Shown: positions 1 to 5,034 of the stretch, in pieces | How the letters are laid out: each line of letters begins with the position of its first letter | Numbering within the stretch: position 1 is the stretch's first letter | Source of the DNA: Planctomycetaceae bacterium | Lineage (GTDB): Bacteria > Planctomycetota > Planctomycetia > Pirellulales > UBA1268 | Length of the DNA: 5,034 nt | NCBI GenBank assembly: GCA_030616935.1 | Contig: JAUWWJ010000170.1 | Location: 1-5,034, forward strand | Direction: 5' to 3' | Position numbers and translations under genes: made by a program | Notes under the pieces: generated by a model | What the model was told of the DNA's origin: nothing | Database searches by the model: none | The model's input: only the letters and a program-made list of their open reading frames with translations

Positions 1-554
1 ACGGCAGCAAGACCCACCGCCGCTACAGCAGATCCAACCTGCATGAGTTGCCAGACTGTGTCATACGCCAGTGGTGGCTTTCCCTGCAGACCATCTGTCT
101 GATGCCCAGTAAGGATGACAAGAAGAGCCAATAGTCCTCCGACAACAGAGACCACCGTACCCCAAAACAGCCTTGAACCCTTTGAGGCGATGTGAAAGCG
201 GGTTGCCTTTGCTGCGATCAGATTTATCAGAAGAATGAACCCAATCGTTGCGCCACCGGGAAAAGGAAACCATCCGGTAAGTGACGAATCACCGAAAACA
301 GTCACCGGAAAAAAGTCGGAAAACGGAACCTTCGCCAGCCAGCAATTAAAGTATTCTGCTTTGACCTCCGGAAGACTTTTCTCATCTTGGGCAAGTGTTC
401 CCACGAACAGCAAAAAGTTTGCGGCAAGGAACATAACAACCGTAATTTTCAGCGACCCGAGTGCTCGCAAACCTTCCCACGCGGACTTCTGAACAGAACT
501 CGCTGTAATCTGAGATGATGCCACCGATGAAATGGGCATACTACCTGTTGCCAT
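1..554 (-). CDS. ResB-like cytochrome c biogenesis membrane protein, N-terminal part (cut by window edge)
   Basis: An open frame starts at ATG 554 and runs without a stop to the left edge, giving 184 residues of the N terminus. Seen: a polar Ser/Thr-rich start (about 1-25), then a hydrophobic helix at about 35-54 that begins LGSLKITVVMF and ends VGTLAQ. Next come a short loop, the motif WFPFPGG (95-101), a second helix at about 102-116, a third at about 129-149 and the start of a fourth from about 168. Known: ResB (CcsB/Ccs1) proteins of System II cytochrome c maturation have a first helix of the 'LGSLKxTVxLxxxLxxxxxxGTL' type, and work with CcsA to deliver haem to apocytochromes on the outer face of the membrane. 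The WFPFPGG segment matches what I recall of planctomycete members, where ResB is often fused to CcsA; any fusion here would lie outside the window. A second in-frame ATG lies five codons in (Met6). It lies 26 bases downstream of a lipoprotein gene and is probably co-transcribed with it. Confidence 0.72.
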   Translation of the reverse strand, partial: MATGSMPISSVASSQITASSVQKSAWEGLRALGSLKITVVMFLAANFLLFVGTLAQDEKSLPEVKAEYFNCWLAKVPFSDFFPVTVFGDSSLTGWFPFPGGATIGFILLINLIAAKATRFHIASKGSRLFWGTVVSVVGGLLALLVILTGHQTDGLQGKPPLAYDTVWQLMQVGSAVAAVGLAA

Positions 555-562
555 AATCAAAA

Positions 563-567
563 CCCTT
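563..567 (-). promoter_or_regulatory. Putative ribosome binding site of the ResB-like gene
   Basis: The minus strand reads AAGGG with 8 bases before ATG 554. It supports the start at Met1 over Met6 and suggests independent ribosome loading inside the presumed operon. The match to the anti-Shine-Dalgarno sequence is only partial. Confidence 0.4.
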
Positions 568-580
568 GTCTTCCACAAAC

Positions 581-1279
581 CTAGTCCGCTTGTTTCGCAT
601 CATTCTGAAGCAGTCGTAAGGACGCCATGAACGCAATGAAATTCTTTTGTTCTTTTTGGGCAATCTCAGTAGGACCACGAAACTTGACGAATAAGGTGTT
701 ACTTTCATCAATTGGAAGCATGCCACCGAGAATTGACTGAGCCTCTTTTTCATCGTCATCTACTGATTGGGTGAGCAACACCACCGTTGCTTTCTGTCCC
801 TGAACATCAACACTTCCTGCCTTCGACATTGCCGAATCAACGAGTCCGGCAATCTCTTCATCAGAGGCCTCTTTATCAAGCTGTTTTTGCCATCGTTCAA
901 CATTACTACGAATCGTTCCAGAAGCAGGAATGATCGAGATCTCATGACCGTCCTCACCATCGCCAATAGCAAGCGTCGCAAGACGCATGCCTGAAGGCCC
1001 TGACACTTCTGTCCAATTCTTCGGGAGCGTGTAATCAATTTGCCTGGGCCGCTCTCGGCCAGTCGTTTGCCTATTAGCCTGAGCTATCTTGTCTACTGAC
1101 AGTGTTTTTTCTTTGGGGGCGACATACTGACGGATATCCGTACTCCGCACCGCTGTGTCCGGACCACATCCTGACACGCACGTTGCCACACCCAACAACA
1201 TAATCCACTGTGGCACTGAGACCGCACTACGCCGCAAAAGCAACATTGAACAGTTCGGCAAATAACTCGTCACAAACAT
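581..1279 (-). CDS. Predicted lipoprotein of unknown function upstream of the ResB-like gene
   Basis: I do not recognise a named family. Seen: 232 residues with an N-terminal signal segment (basic RR at 17-18, hydrophobic stretch around 26-36) ending in a lipobox VSGC, with the lipidated Cys at 38 followed by GPDTA. This predicts export and membrane anchoring outside the cytoplasm. After a polar linker (about 40-78) comes a single soluble domain (about 80-225). It opens IDYTLPKNWTEV, has a beta-rich middle (SIIPASGTI, ATVVLLTQSV, NTLFVKFRGP) and ends with a helix NFIAFMASLRL. The pattern 'YTLPxxW ... F.A...S' recalls small secreted planctomycete proteins that lie next to cytochrome c biogenesis genes; this is from memory. 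Met12 (1246) or Met27 (1201) could also be the start; Met12 gives a more usual signal length, Cys at 27, and no start has a clear ribosome binding site. Its placement suggests a role linked to ResB or cytochrome maturation, but this is inference. Confidence 0.8.
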   Translation of the reverse strand: MFVTSYLPNCSMLLLRRSAVSVPQWIMLLGVATCVSGCGPDTAVRSTDIRQYVAPKEKTLSVDKIAQANRQTTGRERPRQIDYTLPKNWTEVSGPSGMRLATLAIGDGEDGHEISIIPASGTIRSNVERWQKQLDKEASDEEIAGLVDSAMSKAGSVDVQGQKATVVLLTQSVDDDEKEAQSILGGMLPIDESNTLFVKFRGPTEIAQKEQKNFIAFMASLRLLQNDAKQAD

Positions 1280-1295
1280 TCCAGTTCAAAGACAA

Positions 1296-1325
1296 TTAAT
1301 ATGGGGAGATCGGTTATAAAAACAA
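1296..1325 (-). promoter_or_regulatory. Weak promoter candidate for the lipoprotein-ResB operon
   Basis: On the minus strand TTGTTT (1320-1325) and TATTAA (1296-1301) are separated by 18 bases, a fair spacing for a housekeeping sigma factor. The matches are only 3 of 6 and 4 of 6 to the consensus. Transcription would start near 1289, leaving about 10 leader bases before ATG 1279, or about 43 before the alternative ATG 1246. Confidence 0.22.
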
Positions 1326-1347
1326 TGTCGACGACCGCGGTATTGTT
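1321..1347. repeat. Nested inverted repeats, possible operator or hairpin
   Basis: AACAAT (1321-1326) is repeated inverted as ATTGTT (1342-1347). Between them sit two further palindromes, GTCGAC (1327-1332) and ACCGCGGT (1334-1341). Read as plus-strand RNA the arms can form a 10-pair stem, two of the pairs G-U, around a 7-base loop. No T-run follows, so it is not a standard terminator. It overlaps the candidate -35 of the minus-strand operon by a few bases, which would fit an operator, but no known regulator site is recognised. Confidence 0.3.
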
Positions 1348-1612
1348 ATACGTGCTTTGGCTGCAGCAAACGGTACGTACAGGCATCACTTATATATATA
1401 AAGATAGGCAATGCACCTAGAAGAACCCAGCCTCATCGAACAATCATGTAAATACCTGCGTTCTTGGGCATACAATACTCTCAAACAGACAAAAAAGTCT
1501 GGCGTCAGTTTCCCACGCTTCTACAGCTGCCGCACTTCGCCACTGTGTGATGCCAGGAATCATAGACTTAGTACAATCATTTTGGGAAATGAGATCGCTG
1601 CTGTAATAAACC

Positions 1613-3061
1613 ATGCCTACCAACCTTCCAACTTTGACCGACCTGCACGCGTGCGACAAAGATCTCGTCTGGCACGCATTCACTCAAATGGCTGAATACG
1701 AGCCACTTCTTATCGAACGCGGAGAAGGCGTGTACTTATTCGACACAGATGGCAATCGTTATATCGACGGATCTGCCAGCATGTGGTGTAACGTCCATGG
1801 CCATCGGCACCCACGACTCGATGCCGCAATTGCTACCCAACTCTCAAAGGTTGCGCATACAACAAACCTCGGACTCTCTAACCCTACAACCGTGCGTCTC
1901 GCACAGCGACTCGCCGAAATCACTCCAAGCGGCCTCGAAAAAGTTTTTTTCTCGAGTGATGGTTCCTCAGCTACCGAAGCCGCATTAAAAATTGCGTTTC
2001 AATACTGGCATCAGTCAGAGATAGAAGGGAGAAACCGAGCCCCACAGTCAACACTGTATCGATCAAAGTTCGTTTCACTTGGAGAGGCATACCACGGAGA
2101 TACCCTCGGTGCAATTGGCGTTGGGGGTGTCGATCGATTTACATCAATTTTTTCACCACTGACATTTAAAGCGATTCGAGTTGCTGGTCCAGGCATGACT
2201 GCCTCAATGTCATCGACGGGCGATGGTGGACCCCGAATAGATGCCAGCAGCCAGCGCACGACGGCAGCAGCGACACTCCACGAACTTGAAAATCTTTTCA
2301 AAAATCAAGGGAATGAAATTGCTGCACTGATTATGGAACCACTTGTACAAGCAGCTGGTGGAATTCTTGTCCATCCTCCAGGATTCCTCCGCGCAGTTCG
2401 TGAACTGACACAGCAATATAACATTTTGTTGATTCTCGATGAGATTGCAGTCGGATTCGGCCGAACGGGCACCATGTTTGCCTGTGAGCAAGAAGATGTC
2501 TCACCTGACATACTTTGTCTCGGGAAAGGACTCACCGCTGGATACCTACCCATGGCTGCAACAATAACAACGGCAGCAATATGGAACCAATTTCTAGGGA
2601 GCCACAAGGACGGTCGTGCCTTCTATCACGGTCATACGTTTGGGGGAAATCCACTTGCGGCAGCAGTGGCATTGGAATCTCTTAAGCTTTTTGACGAGGA
2701 AAACCTCCTGGAAAAACTTCCTGATCGGATACAAGAGCTTCACGATCATGTCACACGACTCTCCAAACTGCCTCATGTTGGAGACACCCGTCAATGTGGG
2801 CTCGTAGCAGGCATTGATCTTGTAGCTGATAAGGACTCAGGCAGTCCTTATCCATGGGAAGAAAAAATGGGGACAGTTGCCTGCCTCGCGGCGCGACAGC
2901 ACGGTGCCCTCCTGAGACAACTTGGAGACACGGTTGTCATTATGCCGCCATTATCAATCAGCTCATCGGAGCTTGGAGAGCTGATCGATGCGGCGGAGAC
3001 GGCCATCGTAGAGACAACGAAAGATACCGTAAACATCCCGTTCGGCAGCCTGCAGTCGTAA
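1613..3061 (+). CDS. bioA: Adenosylmethionine/lysine--8-amino-7-oxononanoate aminotransferase (BioA)
   Basis: This class III PLP-dependent aminotransferase of biotin synthesis converts 8-amino-7-oxononanoate (KAPA) to 7,8-diaminopelargonate in the cytoplasm. Seen in its 482 residues: VWHAFTQM (19-26, matching E. coli WHPYTSM), SMWCNVHGHRHP (56-67), phosphate-binding SSDGSSATEAALK (114-126), AYHGDT (159-164), LDEIAVGFGRTG (275-286, cofactor Asp276), LGKG with the Schiff-base lysine at 305, HGHTFGGNP (339-347), and Arg435, which aligns with E. coli Arg391 that binds the KAPA carboxylate. All key residues are present. An in-frame TAA at 1607 fixes ATG 1613 as the first possible start, and the conserved motif begins only about 19 residues later; there is no clear ribosome binding site. 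It is longer than usual (E. coli 429), partly through a Ser/Thr/Gly/Ala-rich insert at about 194-221. Its motifs look closer to the Bacillus BioA, a lysine user, than to the E. coli enzyme. No other biotin gene is in the window, and it converges on the sulfatase gene. Confidence 0.93.
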   Translation: MPTNLPTLTDLHACDKDLVWHAFTQMAEYEPLLIERGEGVYLFDTDGNRYIDGSASMWCNVHGHRHPRLDAAIATQLSKVAHTTNLGLSNPTTVRLAQRLAEITPSGLEKVFFSSDGSSATEAALKIAFQYWHQSEIEGRNRAPQSTLYRSKFVSLGEAYHGDTLGAIGVGGVDRFTSIFSPLTFKAIRVAGPGMTASMSSTGDGGPRIDASSQRTTAAATLHELENLFKNQGNEIAALIMEPLVQAAGGILVHPPGFLRAVRELTQQYNILLILDEIAVGFGRTGTMFACEQEDVSPDILCLGKGLTAGYLPMAATITTAAIWNQFLGSHKDGRAFYHGHTFGGNPLAAAVALESLKLFDEENLLEKLPDRIQELHDHVTRLSKLPHVGDTRQCGLVAGIDLVADKDSGSPYPWEEKMGTVACLAARQHGALLRQLGDTVVIMPPLSISSSELGELIDAAETAIVETTKDTVNIPFGSLQS

Positions 3062-3073
3062 ATCTCAACAGTG

Positions 3074-4912
3074 TTAATGCTGCCCTGGGCCTGTCACGAT
3101 ACAGTAATATGCGCCAACCTCTTTGCCATCTTCTGTCTGGAAGAATGGAGCAAGTTCATATGAACCCGGCTGAAGCGCTACAGACATCTGAACAGCTGAA
3201 AGCTGTCCTTCTGTGATCGATTCTGTTGCTTTGACTTTGCCATCGATTCGTAGACCAGCTGAAACAACAGGGATTGCCTCGCCAGGTGTTTCACGAAACG
3301 CCTTACTTGCTCCCGGTACAGCAGCACCAGCTGGAAGGCTGCTCGCAAGAGGCCTGTTGGCTTCCGTCGGCCATCGCCTTAATTCAAAAGTGTAGGTGCC
3401 AGGTTTCATAACTTTCACGGCCCAGAAACTTCCAGAGGCTGACTGACTCTCTTCTGGCCCTGCTTGTTTCTTTCGTCCGGAATTTTTTTGCCGGTATCCC
3501 ATCGCTGCACGGACCATGTGCTGATTCCAGGGAGGAGTGCCACCAATCCAATCATGACATGTCAGCGTGACTCGCGGGGCTTCCTGTGCACCCAAATAGA
3601 TCTCTGTCGTTTGCAGAAACGTAGGCTCCAACTCAGCCCACCAACTATCGTAAAAAGCCTTCATTTTTTTTACCTGCTGTGGGTGATCAGCGGCAACATC
3701 GTTCTTCTGCCCGGGATCTCTCTTGATCTCAAACAGCTGTTCTCCGTTAACAAGCCTCCATTGCTGTGACATGACTGCCGTCTTCCTCCATTTGATCGGA
3801 TCACGAATTCTTTGTGAATCTGTCACAAGCATGCGATCTGAAACGGCTGGATCTTTTGTTGGATCAAGCAGTGTTTCAATTGAAACGCCATCCCACCGAA
3901 GCGACTGAGGTTTTTTTCCTCCTGCAAGCCCAACGACAGTTGGCACAACATCAACCGCATGACAGAGAATGTCACACTGGTGCTTCGTATTCCAGCCTGC
4001 TGCTGGCCAATGTGCTATGAATGGAACACGATGTCCTCCTTCATACTCACTACCTTTTTTCCCACGCATTCCGGCGTTAAAGACTTCACTACCAGTGGCA
4101 GTGCCGTTATCGGTCGTGAAAATAAAGAGTGTGTTGTCAGAAACACCCAACTCCTTCAAAAATTTTCGGGTTGCACCAACATTATCATCGATGTTCGTGA
4201 TCATTCCGAAGAAGGCTGCGATCTTTGCACTCTCGCCCGAGTACATGTCGAGATATTTTTGAGGACAGTGGTGGGGACCGTGTGGTGCATTTGTGCTGAT
4301 GTAGGCAAAGAATGGGTTTCCTGCCTCAACCTGTTCTTTCATAAATTTCTTGGCCTGACTGAAAAACACATCCGTGCAGAATCCCTCTGCTGGAACTATC
4401 TCGCCATTATAAAAATACGAACCATCAAAGTAGGCATTGTCCCACACGTCGGGAGTCTGCCCGACTCCCCCACCACCGTGTCGATAGACCTCATCAAATC
4501 CACGGTCTTCAGGCCGGTACGGAAAATTATCCCCAAGATGCCATTTCCCAAACATTCCAGTACTGTAGCCATTATTTTTGAGCAATTGGCCGAGAGTAAC
4601 CTCGTTCGCCCGAAGCATTGAGCGACCGTTAATGGTATGCCAGACTCCGGTCCGGTCAGTCCAATGCCCTGTCATTAGTGCTGCACGGGTCGGAGAGCAT
4701 GTCGGGGCAACGTGATAGTCGGTCAGGCTCGTTGATTCCGCTGCAAGTGCGTCGATATTCGGTGTCTTAATAACTGGATTGCCGGTGTGCCCAAGGTCTC
4801 CATATCCCTGATCATCTGCAATAACGATCACAATATTCGGTTGGCTAGCATCCACAAACGAGACGCCAAACATTGAACCGAGCAACATCACAGAGAACAA
4901 GCCAAATTTCAT
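3074..4912 (-). CDS. Secreted arylsulfatase (formylglycine-dependent sulfatase) with C-terminal accessory domain
   Basis: It hydrolyses sulfate esters, probably on a polysaccharide or aryl substrate, outside the cytoplasm. Seen in its 612 residues: a signal peptide (1-22, MKFGLFSVML start, likely cleavage after VDA), then the sulfatase core PNIVIVIADDQGYGD with metal ligands Asp33-Asp34. The signature CSPTR (72-76) has Cys72 as the residue converted to formylglycine. FGKWHLG (121-127) supplies Lys123 and His125, NAPHG (208-212) supplies His211, and TTDNG (266-270) supplies Asp268-Asn269. KKGSEYEGGHRVP (285-297) carries the catalytic lysine, probably 286. The core ends near 430 with the usual YDSWW segment. 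Residues about 445-612 form an extra domain, with LTCHDW, PWNQH, FWAVKVMKPGTYTFELRRWP and QPGSYELAPFF, that looks like a beta-sandwich. ATG 4912 is chosen over ATG 4999 because it has a strong ribosome binding site and begins a proper signal peptide. Activity needs a formylglycine-generating enzyme encoded elsewhere. The natural substrate cannot be read from sequence. Confidence 0.94.
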   Translation of the reverse strand: MKFGLFSVMLLGSMFGVSFVDASQPNIVIVIADDQGYGDLGHTGNPVIKTPNIDALAAESTSLTDYHVAPTCSPTRAALMTGHWTDRTGVWHTINGRSMLRANEVTLGQLLKNNGYSTGMFGKWHLGDNFPYRPEDRGFDEVYRHGGGGVGQTPDVWDNAYFDGSYFYNGEIVPAEGFCTDVFFSQAKKFMKEQVEAGNPFFAYISTNAPHGPHHCPQKYLDMYSGESAKIAAFFGMITNIDDNVGATRKFLKELGVSDNTLFIFTTDNGTATGSEVFNAGMRGKKGSEYEGGHRVPFIAHWPAAGWNTKHQCDILCHAVDVVPTVVGLAGGKKPQSLRWDGVSIETLLDPTKDPAVSDRMLVTDSQRIRDPIKWRKTAVMSQQWRLVNGEQLFEIKRDPGQKNDVAADHPQQVKKMKAFYDSWWAELEPTFLQTTEIYLGAQEAPRVTLTCHDWIGGTPPWNQHMVRAAMGYRQKNSGRKKQAGPEESQSASGSFWAVKVMKPGTYTFELRRWPTEANRPLASSLPAGAAVPGASKAFRETPGEAIPVVSAGLRIDGKVKATESITEGQLSAVQMSVALQPGSYELAPFFQTEDGKEVGAYYCIVTGPGQH

Positions 4913-4919
4913 ATCACCA

Positions 4920-4925
4920 CCCCTT
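4920..4925 (-). promoter_or_regulatory. Ribosome binding site of the sulfatase gene
   Basis: The minus strand reads AAGGGG with 7 bases before ATG 4912, followed by GTGG. This is the clearest Shine-Dalgarno signal in the window and decides the start against the upstream in-frame ATG at 4999, which would put 29 residues in front of the signal peptide. Confidence 0.65.
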
Positions 4926-4953
4926 ATCAAACATTGTATGTACAGAAGGCTGT

Positions 4954-4982
4954 ATCTTAGCGGAATCACAATGAAGTAAAAA
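4954..4982 (-). promoter_or_regulatory. Weak promoter candidate for the sulfatase gene
   Basis: On the minus strand TTTTTA (4977-4982) and TAAGAT (4954-4959) are 17 bases apart. Matches to the housekeeping consensus are 3 of 6 and 4 of 6. Transcription would start near 4947, giving a leader of about 35 bases that includes the ribosome binding site. The geometry is good but the sequence match is poor. Confidence 0.2.
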
Positions 4983-5034
4983 GAACGTACACCACCCACA
5001 ATGCTTGCTTTCAGTCGCGCATAGGAAAAAAACA

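Larger units (their letters stand above)
1280..1612. other. Divergent intergenic region between the lipoprotein operon and bioA
   Basis: This 333-base stretch separates two divergent genes and must carry promoters for both. It holds a weak promoter candidate for the minus-strand operon (1296-1325), a cluster of inverted repeats (1321-1347), an AT-only alternating tract with the perfect 12-base palindrome TTATATATATAA (1390-1401), and a small hairpin CAGAC-A6-GTCTG (1486-1501). I could not place a convincing -35/-10 pair for bioA; the AT tract is the best -10 candidate but has no -35 partner at normal spacing. No BirA-type operator resembling the known biotin repressor site was seen. I found no tRNA or recognisable riboswitch. 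Two short open frames here (1411-1695 plus, 1444-1683 minus) look accidental. Confidence 0.6.

Noticed and set aside
235..492. Open frame of 85 codons on the plus strand
   Set aside because: It is antisense to the ResB-like frame, whose hydrophobic helices and WFPFPGG motif show that the minus strand is the coding one.
760..1038. Open frame of 92 codons on the minus strand inside the lipoprotein gene
   Set aside because: It is an alternative frame of the same strand, rich in Arg and Leu, without a plausible start signal. The lipoprotein frame has a signal peptide and lipobox.
1486..1501. Hairpin CAGAC-A6-GTCTG as a terminator
   Set aside because: The stem is only five pairs, no T-run follows on either strand, and no gene ends nearby.
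1444..1683. Open frame of 79 codons on the minus strand
   Set aside because: It overlaps the bioA start antisense, has no recognisable protein features, and its upstream region lies inside bioA.
1411..1695. Open frame of 94 codons on the plus strand upstream of bioA
   Set aside because: It overlaps the bioA start in another frame, has no ribosome binding site, and encodes no recognisable domain. It is kept only as a possible leader element.
3959..4621. Open frame of 220 codons on the plus strand
   Set aside because: It lies wholly antisense to the conserved core of the sulfatase gene, its product has no recognisable motif, and the composition looks like a shadow of the real gene.
4913..4999. 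Longer sulfatase start at ATG 4999
   Set aside because: It would add 29 residues before a well-formed signal peptide, and the strong AAGGGG site lies just before ATG 4912.

Overview
The window looks like an ordinary chromosomal segment of a planctomycete, probably of the Pirellulaceae type. This rests on gene content, not a database match. A secreted arylsulfatase with an extra C-terminal domain, a ResB-type cytochrome c maturation protein with a 'WFPFPGG' motif, and weak Shine-Dalgarno signals all recall that group. Base composition is roughly balanced and looks similar across the window. I see no tRNA, rRNA, CRISPR array, insertion sequence or other mobile element.

Layout. Positions 1-554 (minus) hold the N-terminal 184 residues of a ResB-like membrane protein that runs off the left edge. 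Just upstream of it on the same strand, 26 bases away, is a 232-residue predicted lipoprotein of unknown function (581-1279); the two probably form one operon. A 333-base divergent intergenic region (1280-1612) follows, with candidate promoter elements and a compact cluster of inverted repeats. Then comes bioA on the plus strand (1613-3061), a PLP-dependent aminotransferase of biotin synthesis. It converges on a large secreted sulfatase on the minus strand (3074-4912), leaving only 12 bases between the two stop codons. Positions 4913-5034 are the sulfatase leader, with a good ribosome binding site and a weak promoter candidate.

The genes serve three unrelated tasks: cytochrome c biogenesis at the membrane, biotin synthesis in the cytoplasm, and desulfation of an exported or external substrate. 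Nothing suggests they work as one system. I did not find a previously undescribed system. The points most worth a second look are the lipoprotein paired with ResB, the Bacillus-like active site of BioA (possible lysine donor), the C-terminal domain of the sulfatase, and the dyad cluster between the divergent genes.
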